A stretch of DNA of 8,447 bases, taken from positions 1 through 8,447 of the forward strand of contig CALIDR010000042.1 of the NCBI GenBank assembly GCA_938022295.1, given 5' to 3'. Shown piece after piece: positions 1 to 6,990 of this stretch (its first letter is position 1; each line of letters begins with the position of its first letter). The notes under the pieces were generated by a model. The model was not told the origin of the DNA. It searched no databases and saw only the letters and a program-made list of their open reading frames with translations. Source of the stretch: an uncultured Burkholderiaceae bacterium. Lineage in GTDB: Bacteria > Pseudomonadota > Gammaproteobacteria > Burkholderiales > Burkholderiaceae_C. The position numbers and the translations under genes are program-made.

Positions 1-975
1 GTGCTCGCCGACCGCCTGTGGCTGCAGGCGCTGGCGGCGAGCGACGACGGCAACGGCATCGCCGCCGACGATGTGCTGCGCGCGCGCGTGCTGCGCCTGC
101 TCGGCGACCCGGCGGCCGCGCGCCGGCAGGCCGACCTGCTCGTGCTGTACCCGGCGCGCATCGTGCGCGCGCTCAGCGACGAGGGCAGCGCCGAGCGCGA
201 CGCGCTCGCCCCGCGTTACGACGCCGCGCTGCAGCGGCTCGCCGCCGATGCGACGCTGTCGCGCGTCGACCGCCTGTCGGCGCTCGGCGCGCGCGTCGAA
301 CTCGCGCGTGTGGCACTGCCGCCGGAGCATGCCGGCGCGCTCGACAAGCTGCCGCCGGCGCTGCTGGCCGAGCTGCGCGAGCAGGTCGCGCGCGCCGACC
401 GCGAGATCACCGACGGCTACGAGCGGCAGGCGGTGATCACCGCTGCCGCGTGGACGCTCGGCCGCGCCGGCCTCGGGGCCGAGTCGGACGCGCTGCTGAA
501 GGCCAACCTCGAGCGCAGCCACGCGCCGTACTACCTGATGAGCCAGCTCGCCGGCAATGCCAGGCGCCGCGGCGACACCGCCGAGGCGCTGCGCTGGTCC
601 GAGCTCGCGTGGCAGCAGTCGAAGGGGCCGGCGACGCGGCTGCAGTGGGGCGCCAGCCACCTCGAGGCGCTGGTCGAACTCGCGCCGCGGGACGCCGCGC
701 GCATCGAGGCCGTGTTCCGCCAGCTCGTCGGCGAGGCGGTGCAGGACCCCGGCGGGTTCTACGACCGCAGCGCGCGATCGCTGCAGCGCGCCGGACGCCG
801 GCTGCACGAGTGGAACGGCGACGGCCGCCAGCGCGCCACGATGGCGCGCCTGCAGGCGCAGCTCGACCGCGACTGCGCGAAGGTGAGCGCCGAAGGCGGC
901 GCGCAGGCCACCTGCCGATCGCTGCTGCGCCCGGCCGCCGGCGGCGGCCGCGCCGGTGGCGCGAGCGAAGGCTGA
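1..975 (+). CDS. C-terminal part of a probable thioredoxin-family protein (5' end outside window)
   Basis: An open frame of 324 codons runs from the first base to a TGA at 973-975. The first codon is GTG, but it lies exactly at the window edge and the protein starts mid-fold, so the real start is almost certainly upstream. The visible part is all-helical and Ala/Leu/Arg-rich, with a TPR-like stretch around residues 150-225 (AEALRWSELAWQQSKGPATR). Near the C-terminus two cysteines sit in LDRDCAKV and ATCRSLLRPA. From memory, this tail with its spaced Cys pair resembles the end of thioredoxin-domain proteins of Burkholderiales and Xanthomonadales, where a CxxC thioredoxin fold precedes a helical repeat. 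No thioredoxin motif is visible here, so the name is inference. An AAGG at 967-970, inside the last codons, can serve as ribosome binding site for the next gene, implying co-transcription. It could instead be an unrelated TPR protein. Confidence 0.5.
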   Translation: MLADRLWLQALAASDDGNGIAADDVLRARVLRLLGDPAAARRQADLLVLYPARIVRALSDEGSAERDALAPRYDAALQRLAADATLSRVDRLSALGARVELARVALPPEHAGALDKLPPALLAELREQVARADREITDGYERQAVITAAAWTLGRAGLGAESDALLKANLERSHAPYYLMSQLAGNARRRGDTAEALRWSELAWQQSKGPATRLQWGASHLEALVELAPRDAARIEAVFRQLVGEAVQDPGGFYDRSARSLQRAGRRLHEWNGDGRQRATMARLQAQLDRDCAKVSAEGGAQATCRSLLRPAAGGGRAGGASEG

Positions 976-978
976 GCG

Positions 979-2880
979 TTGCCGCCGCGCGGGTCGATGG
1001 CGTCACGTCGCGCCGCGCCGGCGGCGTGGGCGGTGCTCGTCTGGCTGCTCGCGCTGGCGTGGCTGCCGGCGCGGGCCGACGAGCCGCCGCGCTGGCAGCA
1101 CGCCTACGCGTCGTTCGGCGAGCCGAAGTACCCGCGCGGCTTCGCCCACTTCGAGTACGTCAACCCCGACGCGCCGAAGGGCGGCACGCTGTTCCTGCGC
1201 AACCCGGACCGCCGCACCAGCTTCGACAAGTTCAACCCGTTCACGATCCGCGGCAACGCGCCGGCGGGGCTGTCGATCTTCATGTTCGAGTCGCTGGCCG
1301 TGATGTCGGGCGACGAGCCGCAGACGATGTACGGCCTGCTCGCCGAGGAAATCGCGGTGGCCGCCGACCGCTCGTGGGTCGCGTTCCGGCTGCATCCGCA
1401 GGCGCGCTTCACGAACGGCGAGCCGGTGACCGCCGACGACGTGCGCCACAGCTTCGAGATGCAGTCGGGCCCCCACGCGGCGCCGGGGCTGCGCCAGACG
1501 CTGGCCGTCGTCGAGCGGGTGACGGTGCTCGACCGGCGCACGGTCCGCTTCGACCTGAACGAGAAGACGGCCGACGCCGTGTTCACCGTCGGCGGCCTCG
1601 CGGTGTTCTCGCGCGCCTGGGGCCGGCAGCCCGACGGCAGCGCGAAGCGCTTCGACGAGATCGTCACCGAGTACCCGATCACGAGCGGCCCGTACACGAT
1701 CGCGCGCGCCGACGGCGGCCGGCGCATCGACTTCGTCCGCGACCCGAACTACTGGGGGCGCGACCTCGGCGTGCGCCGCGGCTTCTTCAACTTCGACCGC
1801 GTCGTCTACCGCTACTACCGCGACCAGGCGGTCGCCCGCGAGGCGTTCAAGGCCGGCGAGTTCGACATCTTCAAGGAGTACGGCGGGCGCAGCTGGGTGC
1901 GCCAGCACAAGGGGCCGAAGTGGGACGACGGCCGCATCCTGAAGGACCTGTTCGAGACCCAGGTCGGTCAGGGCCTGCAGTCGTACTACCTGAACCTGCG
2001 GCGCCCCAAGTTCCAGGACATCCGCGTGCGCCGCGCGCTCGACTACACCTACGACTTCGACACCCTGAACCGGCTGCGCCTGTTCAAGCGCGCCGAGAGC
2101 GTGTTCAACAACTCCGAGTTCGCCGCCGAGGGGCCGCCGAGCGCGGCCGAGCTCGCGCTGCTCGAGCCGTTCCGCGACGAGCTGTCGCCCGAGGTCTTCG
2201 GCCCCGCTTATCGCGCGCCCACCACCGGCGGCACCCCGGCGCGGCTGCGCGCGAACCTGCTGAAGGCCAAGGCGCTGCTCGCCGAGGCCGGCTGGACGCT
2301 CGCTGCCGACGGCAAGCTGCGCAACGCCGCCGGCGAGGCGTTCACGATCGAGTACCTCGCCCCGGGCGAAGGCAACCGCCTGCCGGACTGGGAGCTGAAC
2401 CTGCGCAAGCTCGGCATCGAGCTCAGGGTGCGCAACGTCGACTTCGCGCTGTACCGCCGGCGCCTGGAGACGTTCGACTTCGACATGATCACGATCGTCG
2501 AGGGCGACTTCAAGCTGCCCAACGTCGCCTCGCTCGTCACGCTGTACGGCAGCGCCGGCGCCAACGAGCCCGGCAGCAACAACTTCCGCGGTGTCAGGAG
2601 CCGCGCGGTGGACCACCTGCTCGAGGTGATGGGGCGCGCCCGAACGCTCGACGAGCTGCGCACCGCCGCGCGGGCGTTCGACCGCGTCGTGATGTGGAGC
2701 GCCTGGCAGGTGCCCGACCTCTACGCCGCCGACGAGAAGGCGAGCTACTGGAACCGCTTCGGGCTGCCCGCGGTGCGGCCGAAGTACTTCACGCTCGAGA
2801 GCGCGCTGTCGGAGAACCCCGCGTGGGCCGTCACCGCGTGGTGGGCCGACGATACGCTGCCGGGCGGCCGGCGACGCTGA
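979..2880 (+). CDS. yejA: Periplasmic oligopeptide-binding protein YejA (ABC importer, SBP family 5)
   Basis: This is the solute-binding component of a Yej-type importer, which captures peptides (in E. coli also microcin C) in the periplasm for YejB/YejE. The family fit is strong: FAHFEYVNPDAPKGGTL at residues 55-71, the central block YYLNLRRPKFQDIRVRRALD near 335-355, and TGGTPARLRANLLKAKALLA near 416-435 are hallmark YejA segments. At 633 aa it is close to E. coli YejA (about 604). A signal peptide is clear: basic MASRR, a hydrophobic core with WAVLVWLLALAWL, and an expected cleavage after PARA before DEPP. There is no lipobox cysteine. Two starts are possible. TTG at 979 has AAGG 8 nt upstream; ATG at 997 gives a compact signal peptide but no Shine-Dalgarno. 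I keep 979 as the outer bound. It begins 3 nt after the preceding stop and ends 1 nt before yejB. Confidence 0.93.
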   Translation: MPPRGSMASRRAAPAAWAVLVWLLALAWLPARADEPPRWQHAYASFGEPKYPRGFAHFEYVNPDAPKGGTLFLRNPDRRTSFDKFNPFTIRGNAPAGLSIFMFESLAVMSGDEPQTMYGLLAEEIAVAADRSWVAFRLHPQARFTNGEPVTADDVRHSFEMQSGPHAAPGLRQTLAVVERVTVLDRRTVRFDLNEKTADAVFTVGGLAVFSRAWGRQPDGSAKRFDEIVTEYPITSGPYTIARADGGRRIDFVRDPNYWGRDLGVRRGFFNFDRVVYRYYRDQAVAREAFKAGEFDIFKEYGGRSWVRQHKGPKWDDGRILKDLFETQVGQGLQSYYLNLRRPKFQDIRVRRALDYTYDFDTLNRLRLFKRAESVFNNSEFAAEGPPSAAELALLEPFRDELSPEVFGPAYRAPTTGGTPARLRANLLKAKALLAEAGWTLAADGKLRNAAGEAFTIEYLAPGEGNRLPDWELNLRKLGIELRVRNVDFALYRRRLETFDFDMITIVEGDFKLPNVASLVTLYGSAGANEPGSNNFRGVRSRAVDHLLEVMGRARTLDELRTAARAFDRVVMWSAWQVPDLYAADEKASYWNRFGLPAVRPKYFTLESALSENPAWAVTAWWADDTLPGGRRR

Positions 2881-2881
2881 G

Positions 2882-3916
2882 ATGCTCGGCTACGTCGTCA
2901 AGCGCCTGCTGCTGATGATCCCGACGCTGCTCGGGGCGCTGACGATCACGTTCGTCGTGATCCAGTTCGTGCCCGGCGGGCCCATCGAGCAGCTGCTGGC
3001 CGAGGCTGGCACCGTCGGCGGCGGCGACGGCGGCCTGTACAAGGCCGGGCGCGACAGCGACGCGCGCCAGATCGAGGAGCTGAAGAAGCTCTACGGCTTC
3101 GACAAGCCCTGGCACGAGCGCTACCTCGACATGCTGGCGTCGTTCCTGCGCTTCGACCTGGGCACGAGCTTCCTGCACAACAAGCCGGTGTGGGACCTGA
3201 TCAAGGAGAAGCTGCCGGTGTCGATCAGCCTCGGGCTGTGGACGTTCGTGATCTCGTATCTGATCTCGCTGCCGCTGGGCATCGCCAAGGCGGTGCGCGA
3301 GGGCTCGCGTTTCGACGCGCTGACCTCGCTCGTCGTGCTGATCGGCTTCGCGATCCCCGGCTTCGTGCTCGGCGTGCTGCTGATCGTGCTGTTCGCCGGC
3401 GGCACCTACCTCGACTGGTTCCCGCTGCGCGGCCTGACTTCGGACAACTGGGACGAACTCAGCTGGCCGATGCGCATCGTCGACTACTTCTGGCACCTCG
3501 CGCTGCCGCTGACGTGCTTCGTGATCGGCAGCTTCGCGGTGACGACGCTGCTGACGAAGAACACGTTCGTCGAGGAGATGCGCAAGCAGTACGTGCTGGT
3601 CGCGCGCGCCAAGGGGCTCTCGGAGAAGCGCGTGCTGTGGAAGCACGTGTTCCGCAACGCGCTGATCCCGCTCGTGACCGGCTTCCCGGCGGCGTTCGTC
3701 GGCGCGTTCTTCGCCGGCTCGGTGCTGATCGAGACGCTGTTCTCGCTCGACGGCCTGGGGCTGCTCGGCTACGAGTCGGTCGTGCGGCGCGACTACCCGG
3801 TCGTGCTCGGGTCGCTCTATCTGTTCACGCTGATCGCGCTGGTGGTCAAGCTCGTCTCCGACATCCTGTACGTCGTGATCGACCCGCGCGTGCAGTTCGG
3901 CAGCGTCGGTCGCTGA
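2882..3916 (+). CDS. yejB: Inner-membrane permease YejB of a peptide/microcin C-type ABC importer
   Basis: This 344-aa protein is one of the two transmembrane subunits that form the translocation channel. It has the DppB/OppB-like N-terminus (MLGYVVKRLLLMIPTLLGAL) and about six hydrophobic spans, near residues 8-30, 111-138, 147-173, 203-224, 263-287 and 307-333. The EAA loop that contacts the ATPase is intact at about 240-264 (ARAKGLSEKRVLWKHVFRNA). The segment at 44-80 with LKKLYGFDKPWHERY and the C-terminal IDPRVQFG are typical of YejB. Length is close to E. coli YejB (364). The ATG lies 1 nt after the yejA stop with no strong Shine-Dalgarno, so translational coupling is likely. An intact EAA loop implies a partner ATPase exists, although none is encoded beside it. 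Confidence 0.95.
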   Translation: MLGYVVKRLLLMIPTLLGALTITFVVIQFVPGGPIEQLLAEAGTVGGGDGGLYKAGRDSDARQIEELKKLYGFDKPWHERYLDMLASFLRFDLGTSFLHNKPVWDLIKEKLPVSISLGLWTFVISYLISLPLGIAKAVREGSRFDALTSLVVLIGFAIPGFVLGVLLIVLFAGGTYLDWFPLRGLTSDNWDELSWPMRIVDYFWHLALPLTCFVIGSFAVTTLLTKNTFVEEMRKQYVLVARAKGLSEKRVLWKHVFRNALIPLVTGFPAAFVGAFFAGSVLIETLFSLDGLGLLGYESVVRRDYPVVLGSLYLFTLIALVVKLVSDILYVVIDPRVQFGSVGR

Positions 3917-3926
3917 GGGCAGACGG

Positions 3927-5009
3927 ATGAGCGCCGTGCTGCCCCCCGTCGCCGCGCCCGAGGCCGGCCCACCGGCGCTCGCGGCCGTCAAGCCGATGTC
4001 GCCGAACCAGCGCGCGTGGGCACGCTTCCGGCGCAACCGCCTCGGCGTCGTGTCGCTGTGGGTGTTCGTCGCCCTGCTCGTCGTCTCGACGTTCGCCGAG
4101 CTGATCAGCAACGACCGCCCGCTCGTCGCCCACTACGAGGGCACGACGTACTTTCCGCTGTTCAAGAACCACCCCGAGACGACGTTCGGCGGCGACTTCG
4201 GCACGCCCACCGACTGGACCGACCCGTTCATCGCCGAGCAGTTCGCCAGGCCCGGCAACTGGGCGCTGTTCACGCTCAACCGGCACGGCGCCGACAGCAG
4301 CAACTACTTCACGACCAAGATCGACCCCGCGGCGCCGTCGGCCGACAACTGGCTCGGCACCGACGCCAACGGCCGCGACATGATCGCGCGGCTGCTGTAC
4401 GGATTCCGCGTCAGCATCTGGTTCGCGCTGGCGCTGACGATCACCGGCACCGCGATCGGCATCGCCGCCGGCGCGCTGATGGGCTACTTCGGCGGCCGCA
4501 TCGACCTCACGCTGCAGCGCCTGATCGAGATCTGGGCCGCGGTGCCCGAGCTGTACCTGCTGATCATCTTCGCGAGCATCTTCGAGCCCTCGCTGCTGCT
4601 GCTGCTCGTGCTGCTGAGCCTGTGGGGCTGGATGGGCCTGTCGGACTACGTGCGCGCCGAGTTCCTGCGCAACCGCTCGCTCGAGTTCGTCAAGGCGGCG
4701 CGGGCGCTCGGGCTCACCAACGGCCAGATCATCTGGCGCCACGTGCTGCCGAACTCGATGACGCCGGTGATCACGTTTCTGCCGTTCCGCATGAGCGGGG
4801 CGATCGTCGCGCTGACGTCGCTGGACTTCCTCGGCCTCGGCGTGCCGCCGTCGGTGCCCTCGCTCGGCGACCTGCTGCGCCAGGGCAAGAACAACCTCGA
4901 CGCGTGGTGGATCATCGTGCCCACCTTCGTCGTGCTCGTGCTGACGATGCTGCTGCTGACGTTCATCGGCGACGCGCTGCGCGACGCCTTCGACACCCGC
5001 AAGTCCTGA
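3927..5009 (+). CDS. yejE: Inner-membrane permease YejE of a peptide/microcin C-type ABC importer
   Basis: This 360-aa protein is the second channel subunit, pairing with YejB. A Pro/Ala-rich cytoplasmic lead (1-30) precedes WARFRRNRLGVVSLWVF and a first membrane span at about 38-60. A periplasmic loop of about 95 residues follows; it contains YFPLFKNHPETTFGGDFGTP, characteristic of YejE, and ends in NWLGTDANGRDMIARLLYG, typical of DppC/OppC-type permeases. The EAA loop is intact at about 255-281 (VKAARALGLTNGQIIWRHVL), then SLDFLGLGVPPSVPSLGDLL and a final span at about 327-350. Length is close to E. coli YejE (341). The ATG has GAGGG at 3915-3919, overlapping the yejB stop, 7 nt upstream. 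It is the last gene of the operon: its TGA lies 6 nt from the stop of a convergent gene, so yejF does not follow. Confidence 0.95.
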   Translation: MSAVLPPVAAPEAGPPALAAVKPMSPNQRAWARFRRNRLGVVSLWVFVALLVVSTFAELISNDRPLVAHYEGTTYFPLFKNHPETTFGGDFGTPTDWTDPFIAEQFARPGNWALFTLNRHGADSSNYFTTKIDPAAPSADNWLGTDANGRDMIARLLYGFRVSIWFALALTITGTAIGIAAGALMGYFGGRIDLTLQRLIEIWAAVPELYLLIIFASIFEPSLLLLLVLLSLWGWMGLSDYVRAEFLRNRSLEFVKAARALGLTNGQIIWRHVLPNSMTPVITFLPFRMSGAIVALTSLDFLGLGVPPSVPSLGDLLRQGKNNLDAWWIIVPTFVVLVLTMLLLTFIGDALRDAFDTRKS

Positions 5010-5015
5010 CGCGGG

Positions 5016-5603
5016 TCAGTTCACCGGCGCCGCCGTCGCGCGCGCGGCGGCCGGGCGCCGCGGCAGCGCGGCGAGCGTGGCGATGCGCGCGAGCAGCTCG
5101 CGGTCGTTCCACGGCTTGCGGAACAGGCCGTACAGGCCCTGCAGCGCGTGGACGCGGGCGTGCAGGTCGTCGTGGCCGGTGATCGCGACGATCGGCAGGT
5201 CTTCGGTCTCGAGCATGCCGCCGACGGCGGCGATCAGCTCGAAGCCGTCCATCGTCGGCATCTCGAGGTCGGTGACGAGCACCGCGAAGCGCCGGCCGGC
5301 CAGCACGGCGAGCGCCTCGCGGCCGTCGGCGGCGACCTCGACGCGGTATCCCGCGCCTTCGAGCAGCTTGCGCAGCCGCGCGCGCACGACGGCCGAGTCG
5401 TCCACGACGAGCACCGCCGGCGGCGGCGCGGCGACGGCGGGCCGGGCGCGCGGCGCGGCTTCGCCACGCGCGTCGTCGTCGGCGCGGTGGCCGATCAGCG
5501 CCGCGACCAGCACGACGAGCGGCACGACGAGCACCGCCGGCAGCAGGACGCCGTTCAGCAACTCGACCGCCTGCGACGTCAGGGCCACCGGCGTGGTGAT
5601 CAT
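5016..5603 (-). CDS. Membrane-anchored receiver-only response regulator (short paralog, 195 aa)
   Basis: The protein has one hydrophobic helix at about residues 15-38 (GVLLPAVLVVPLVVLVAALI), a basic/acidic Ala-Pro linker to about 63, then a receiver domain at about 64-178 and a short Ala-rich tail. All receiver residues are present: acidic pair D68/D69, phosphoacceptor D112 in VTDLEMPTMDG, T142 in ITGHDD and K163 in FRKPWND, spaced as in CheY. There is no DNA-binding, enzymatic or other output domain. I chose the ATG at 5603 because GGAG lies 5 nt upstream and the membrane helix follows directly; the frame stays open upstream to 5678, but that part overlaps the preceding gene and reads as Arg/Pro-rich nonsense. 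It starts 22 nt after the stop of the longer paralog, so the two form an operon. The helix could be an uncleaved signal anchor, placing the receiver in the cytoplasm. Its histidine kinase and partner are unknown. Confidence 0.88.
   Translation of the reverse strand: MITTPVALTSQAVELLNGVLLPAVLVVPLVVLVAALIGHRADDDARGEAAPRARPAVAAPPPAVLVVDDSAVVRARLRKLLEGAGYRVEVAADGREALAVLAGRRFAVLVTDLEMPTMDGFELIAAVGGMLETEDLPIVAITGHDDLHARVHALQGLYGLFRKPWNDRELLARIATLAALPRRPAAARATAAPVN
5225..5275 (-). repeat. 51-bp segment shared between the two receiver genes (copy 1)
   Basis: This segment matches 5865-5915 at 50 of 51 bases, the only difference being C at 5249 versus T at 5889. The offset between copies is exactly 640 bp. 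It encodes the receiver core around the phosphoacceptor aspartate (TDLEMPTMDGFELIAA here). Flanking bases diverge sharply, so it is a local tract of high identity within duplicated genes. Confidence 0.8.
5403..5541 (-). repeat. 19-bp direct repeat (5403-5421 and 5523-5541) within the short receiver gene
   Basis: CACGACGAGCACCGCCGGC occurs at both positions, exactly 120 bp apart and in the same reading frame. On the minus strand both copies encode PAVLVV, once inside the membrane helix (residues 22-27) and once as the first receiver strand before the acidic pair (62-67). Recombination between copies would delete 40 codons in frame, including half of the membrane helix. Confidence 0.65.
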
Positions 5604-5625
5604 CGCGATGCTCCGGGGGAATGGG

Positions 5626-6990
5626 TCAGGGGCTCGTCGCCGGCACCGCGGGCACCGTCTCGGCGGCGGCCGCCGCATCGGCCTGCGGGCGCGCCGGGCG
5701 CGGCTCGGCGAGCAGCGCGTCGAGGTGGGCGAGCAGCTCGGCGTCGTTCCACGGCTTCTTGAACAGCCCGCGCACGCCGCGCAGGCCCTGCAGGCGCAGG
5801 TGGGCGTCGTCGTGACCCGAGATGGCGACGATCGGCATGTCCTCGGCGCCGTGCAGCGCGTTGGCGGCGGCGATCAGCTCGAAGCCGTTCATCGTCGGCA
5901 TCTCGAGGTCGGTGATCATCAGCGCGTAGCGGCCGCTGGTCAGCATCGCGAGAGCTTCGCGGCCGTCGCGCGCGAGCTCGACGCGGTGGCCGGCGCCGTC
6001 GAGGAGTTTGCGCATGCGCGCCCGCACGACGGCCGAGTCGTCGACCATCAGCAGCAGCGGCGGGATCGCCGGCGGCTGCGCCGGCGCGGCCGGCCCCTCG
6101 GCGACCGGCGCTGCGGCAGGCGCGGCGTCGACGGGCGCGAGGGGCGGCGGCGCCGCGGCCGACAGGTCGAGGTCGATCGCGATGCCGAGGTCGACGTCGA
6201 CGCCGGCCGCGTCGGCTCGCGGCGCGGCCGTCTCCGACGCCGGCGGTGCCGGCGCCCACTCCTCGTCCACTGGCGCGGACGCCGCCAGCGGCTCGCCGAC
6301 GTCGAGGTCGACGCCGACCCCCGCCGCCGTGGCGTCGACGAACGCCGCGGCGGGCCATGGCTCGGCCAGCGGCGGCGCGACGTCGAGGGCGGCCACGTCG
6401 ATGTCGACCGCCGGCGTCGGCAGTTCGAGGTCGAGCGGGGCGGGCGTGGCGGGCGCGGCGTCGGTGCCGTCGGCCAGCGCCTCGATCGGGGCGCGCGGGG
6501 GCGTGGCCTCGCCGGTCGGCGCGGCGTCGGGCGGCGTCGCCGGCTCGATGGCGGCGACGGTGTCCGTCGACGCTGCCAGATCGAAAGTGTCGGCCTCGGG
6601 TGCCGGTTCGGCGACCGCCTCGGCCGCGGGTTCCGCGACGGCTTCGGCCACCGGCTCCGCGACGGGTTCGGGTTCCGGTTCGGCCGGCGTGGCGCGCACG
6701 GCATCGACGAGGTCTGCCGCCTGCCCGGCGACGGGCTCGGGCGCCGGCGGCGTCACCGGCGGGGCGACGGCGTCGGGCGCCGCGATCCCGGTCTCGGCAG
6801 CGGCAGGTTGGCCGACGCGGGCCTCGGCGGCGGTGAGGTCGACCGGCGGCGCGGCCGGCGGCGCGACGGGCGGCGCCTCGACGCGCGGCCGGCGCCGGCT
6901 GCGCGCGAACCACAGCGCGACGCCGACGACGCCGGCCAGCACGAGCCCGATCAGGAGGATGCCGGACCCGGCAGAAAGCGACGAGAACAT
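5626..6990 (-). CDS. Membrane-anchored receiver protein with long Ala/Pro/acidic linker (454 aa)
   Basis: A single membrane helix at about residues 9-29 (SGILLIGLVLAGVVGVALWF) is followed by RSRRRPR, a positive-inside stop signal that puts the rest in the cytoplasm. Residues 37-310 form a low-complexity linker rich in Ala, Pro, Glu and Asp, with an 8-residue tandem repeat (about 108-132) and recurring VDxD motifs (186-277). The receiver at about 311-428 has D317/D318, phosphoacceptor D361 in ITDLEMPTMNG, S391 (Ser in the usual Thr/Ser position) and K412 in FKKPWND. A Pro/Ala tail ends the protein. No output domain is present. The ATG at 6990 precedes the membrane helix, though no good Shine-Dalgarno is next to it (a GGAG lies 19 nt upstream); the frame is open to 7281, but that part overlaps the divergent gene. 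The acidic, Pro-rich linker recalls FimV-type proteins only in composition. It is the first gene of the two-gene receiver operon. Confidence 0.87.
   Translation of the reverse strand: MFSSLSAGSGILLIGLVLAGVVGVALWFARSRRRPRVEAPPVAPPAAPPVDLTAAEARVGQPAAAETGIAAPDAVAPPVTPPAPEPVAGQAADLVDAVRATPAEPEPEPVAEPVAEAVAEPAAEAVAEPAPEADTFDLAASTDTVAAIEPATPPDAAPTGEATPPRAPIEALADGTDAAPATPAPLDLELPTPAVDIDVAALDVAPPLAEPWPAAAFVDATAAGVGVDLDVGEPLAASAPVDEEWAPAPPASETAAPRADAAGVDVDLGIAIDLDLSAAAPPPLAPVDAAPAAAPVAEGPAAPAQPPAIPPLLLMVDDSAVVRARMRKLLDGAGHRVELARDGREALAMLTSGRYALMITDLEMPTMNGFELIAAANALHGAEDMPIVAISGHDDAHLRLQGLRGVRGLFKKPWNDAELLAHLDALLAEPRPARPQADAAAAAETVPAVPATSP
5865..5915 (-). repeat. 51-bp segment shared between the two receiver genes (copy 2)
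   Basis: This is the partner of the tract at 5225-5275 and lies in the longer receiver gene. It encodes TDLEMPTMNGFELIAA with phosphoacceptor D361. The single base difference produces the Asp/Asn change after PTM. Confidence 0.8.
6605..6676 (-). repeat. Three 24-bp tandem repeats in the linker of the long receiver protein
   Basis: Units at 6605-6628, 6629-6652 and 6653-6676 are diverged copies starting GG(T/C)TC(G/C)GCGAC. On the coding (minus) strand each unit gives eight residues of Ala/Glu/Pro/Val type, producing VAEAVAEP followed by AAEAVAEP. The third unit is the most diverged. Copy number could vary between strains by slippage, changing linker length without breaking the frame. Confidence 0.6.

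Noticed and set aside
1003..2616. Long antisense open frame (537 codons) opposite yejA
   Set aside because: The translation is Val/Glu/Arg/Ala-biased low complexity, as expected from the reverse complement of GC3-rich coding DNA. It has no recognisable domain and no start signal.
18..2915. Very long + strand open frame (965 codons) overlapping the first gene and yejA in another frame
   Set aside because: Its product is an Arg/Ala/Pro/Gly string with no domain. It arises because the GC-rich codon pattern of the real genes suppresses stops in a shifted frame, and yejA in the true frame has clear family motifs.
2831..4742. Two antisense open frames (426 and 298 codons) opposite yejB and yejE
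   Set aside because: Both are rich in Arg, Glu, Gln, His and Asp with no fold or motif, and lie fully opposite well-identified permease genes.
4995..5016. Inverted repeat ACCCGC (4995-5000) / GCGGGT (5011-5016) over the two convergent stop codons, as a possible bidirectional terminator
   Set aside because: Only 6 bp of stem with a 10-nt loop and no T-run on either strand. Such short dyads are expected by chance in DNA this GC-rich.
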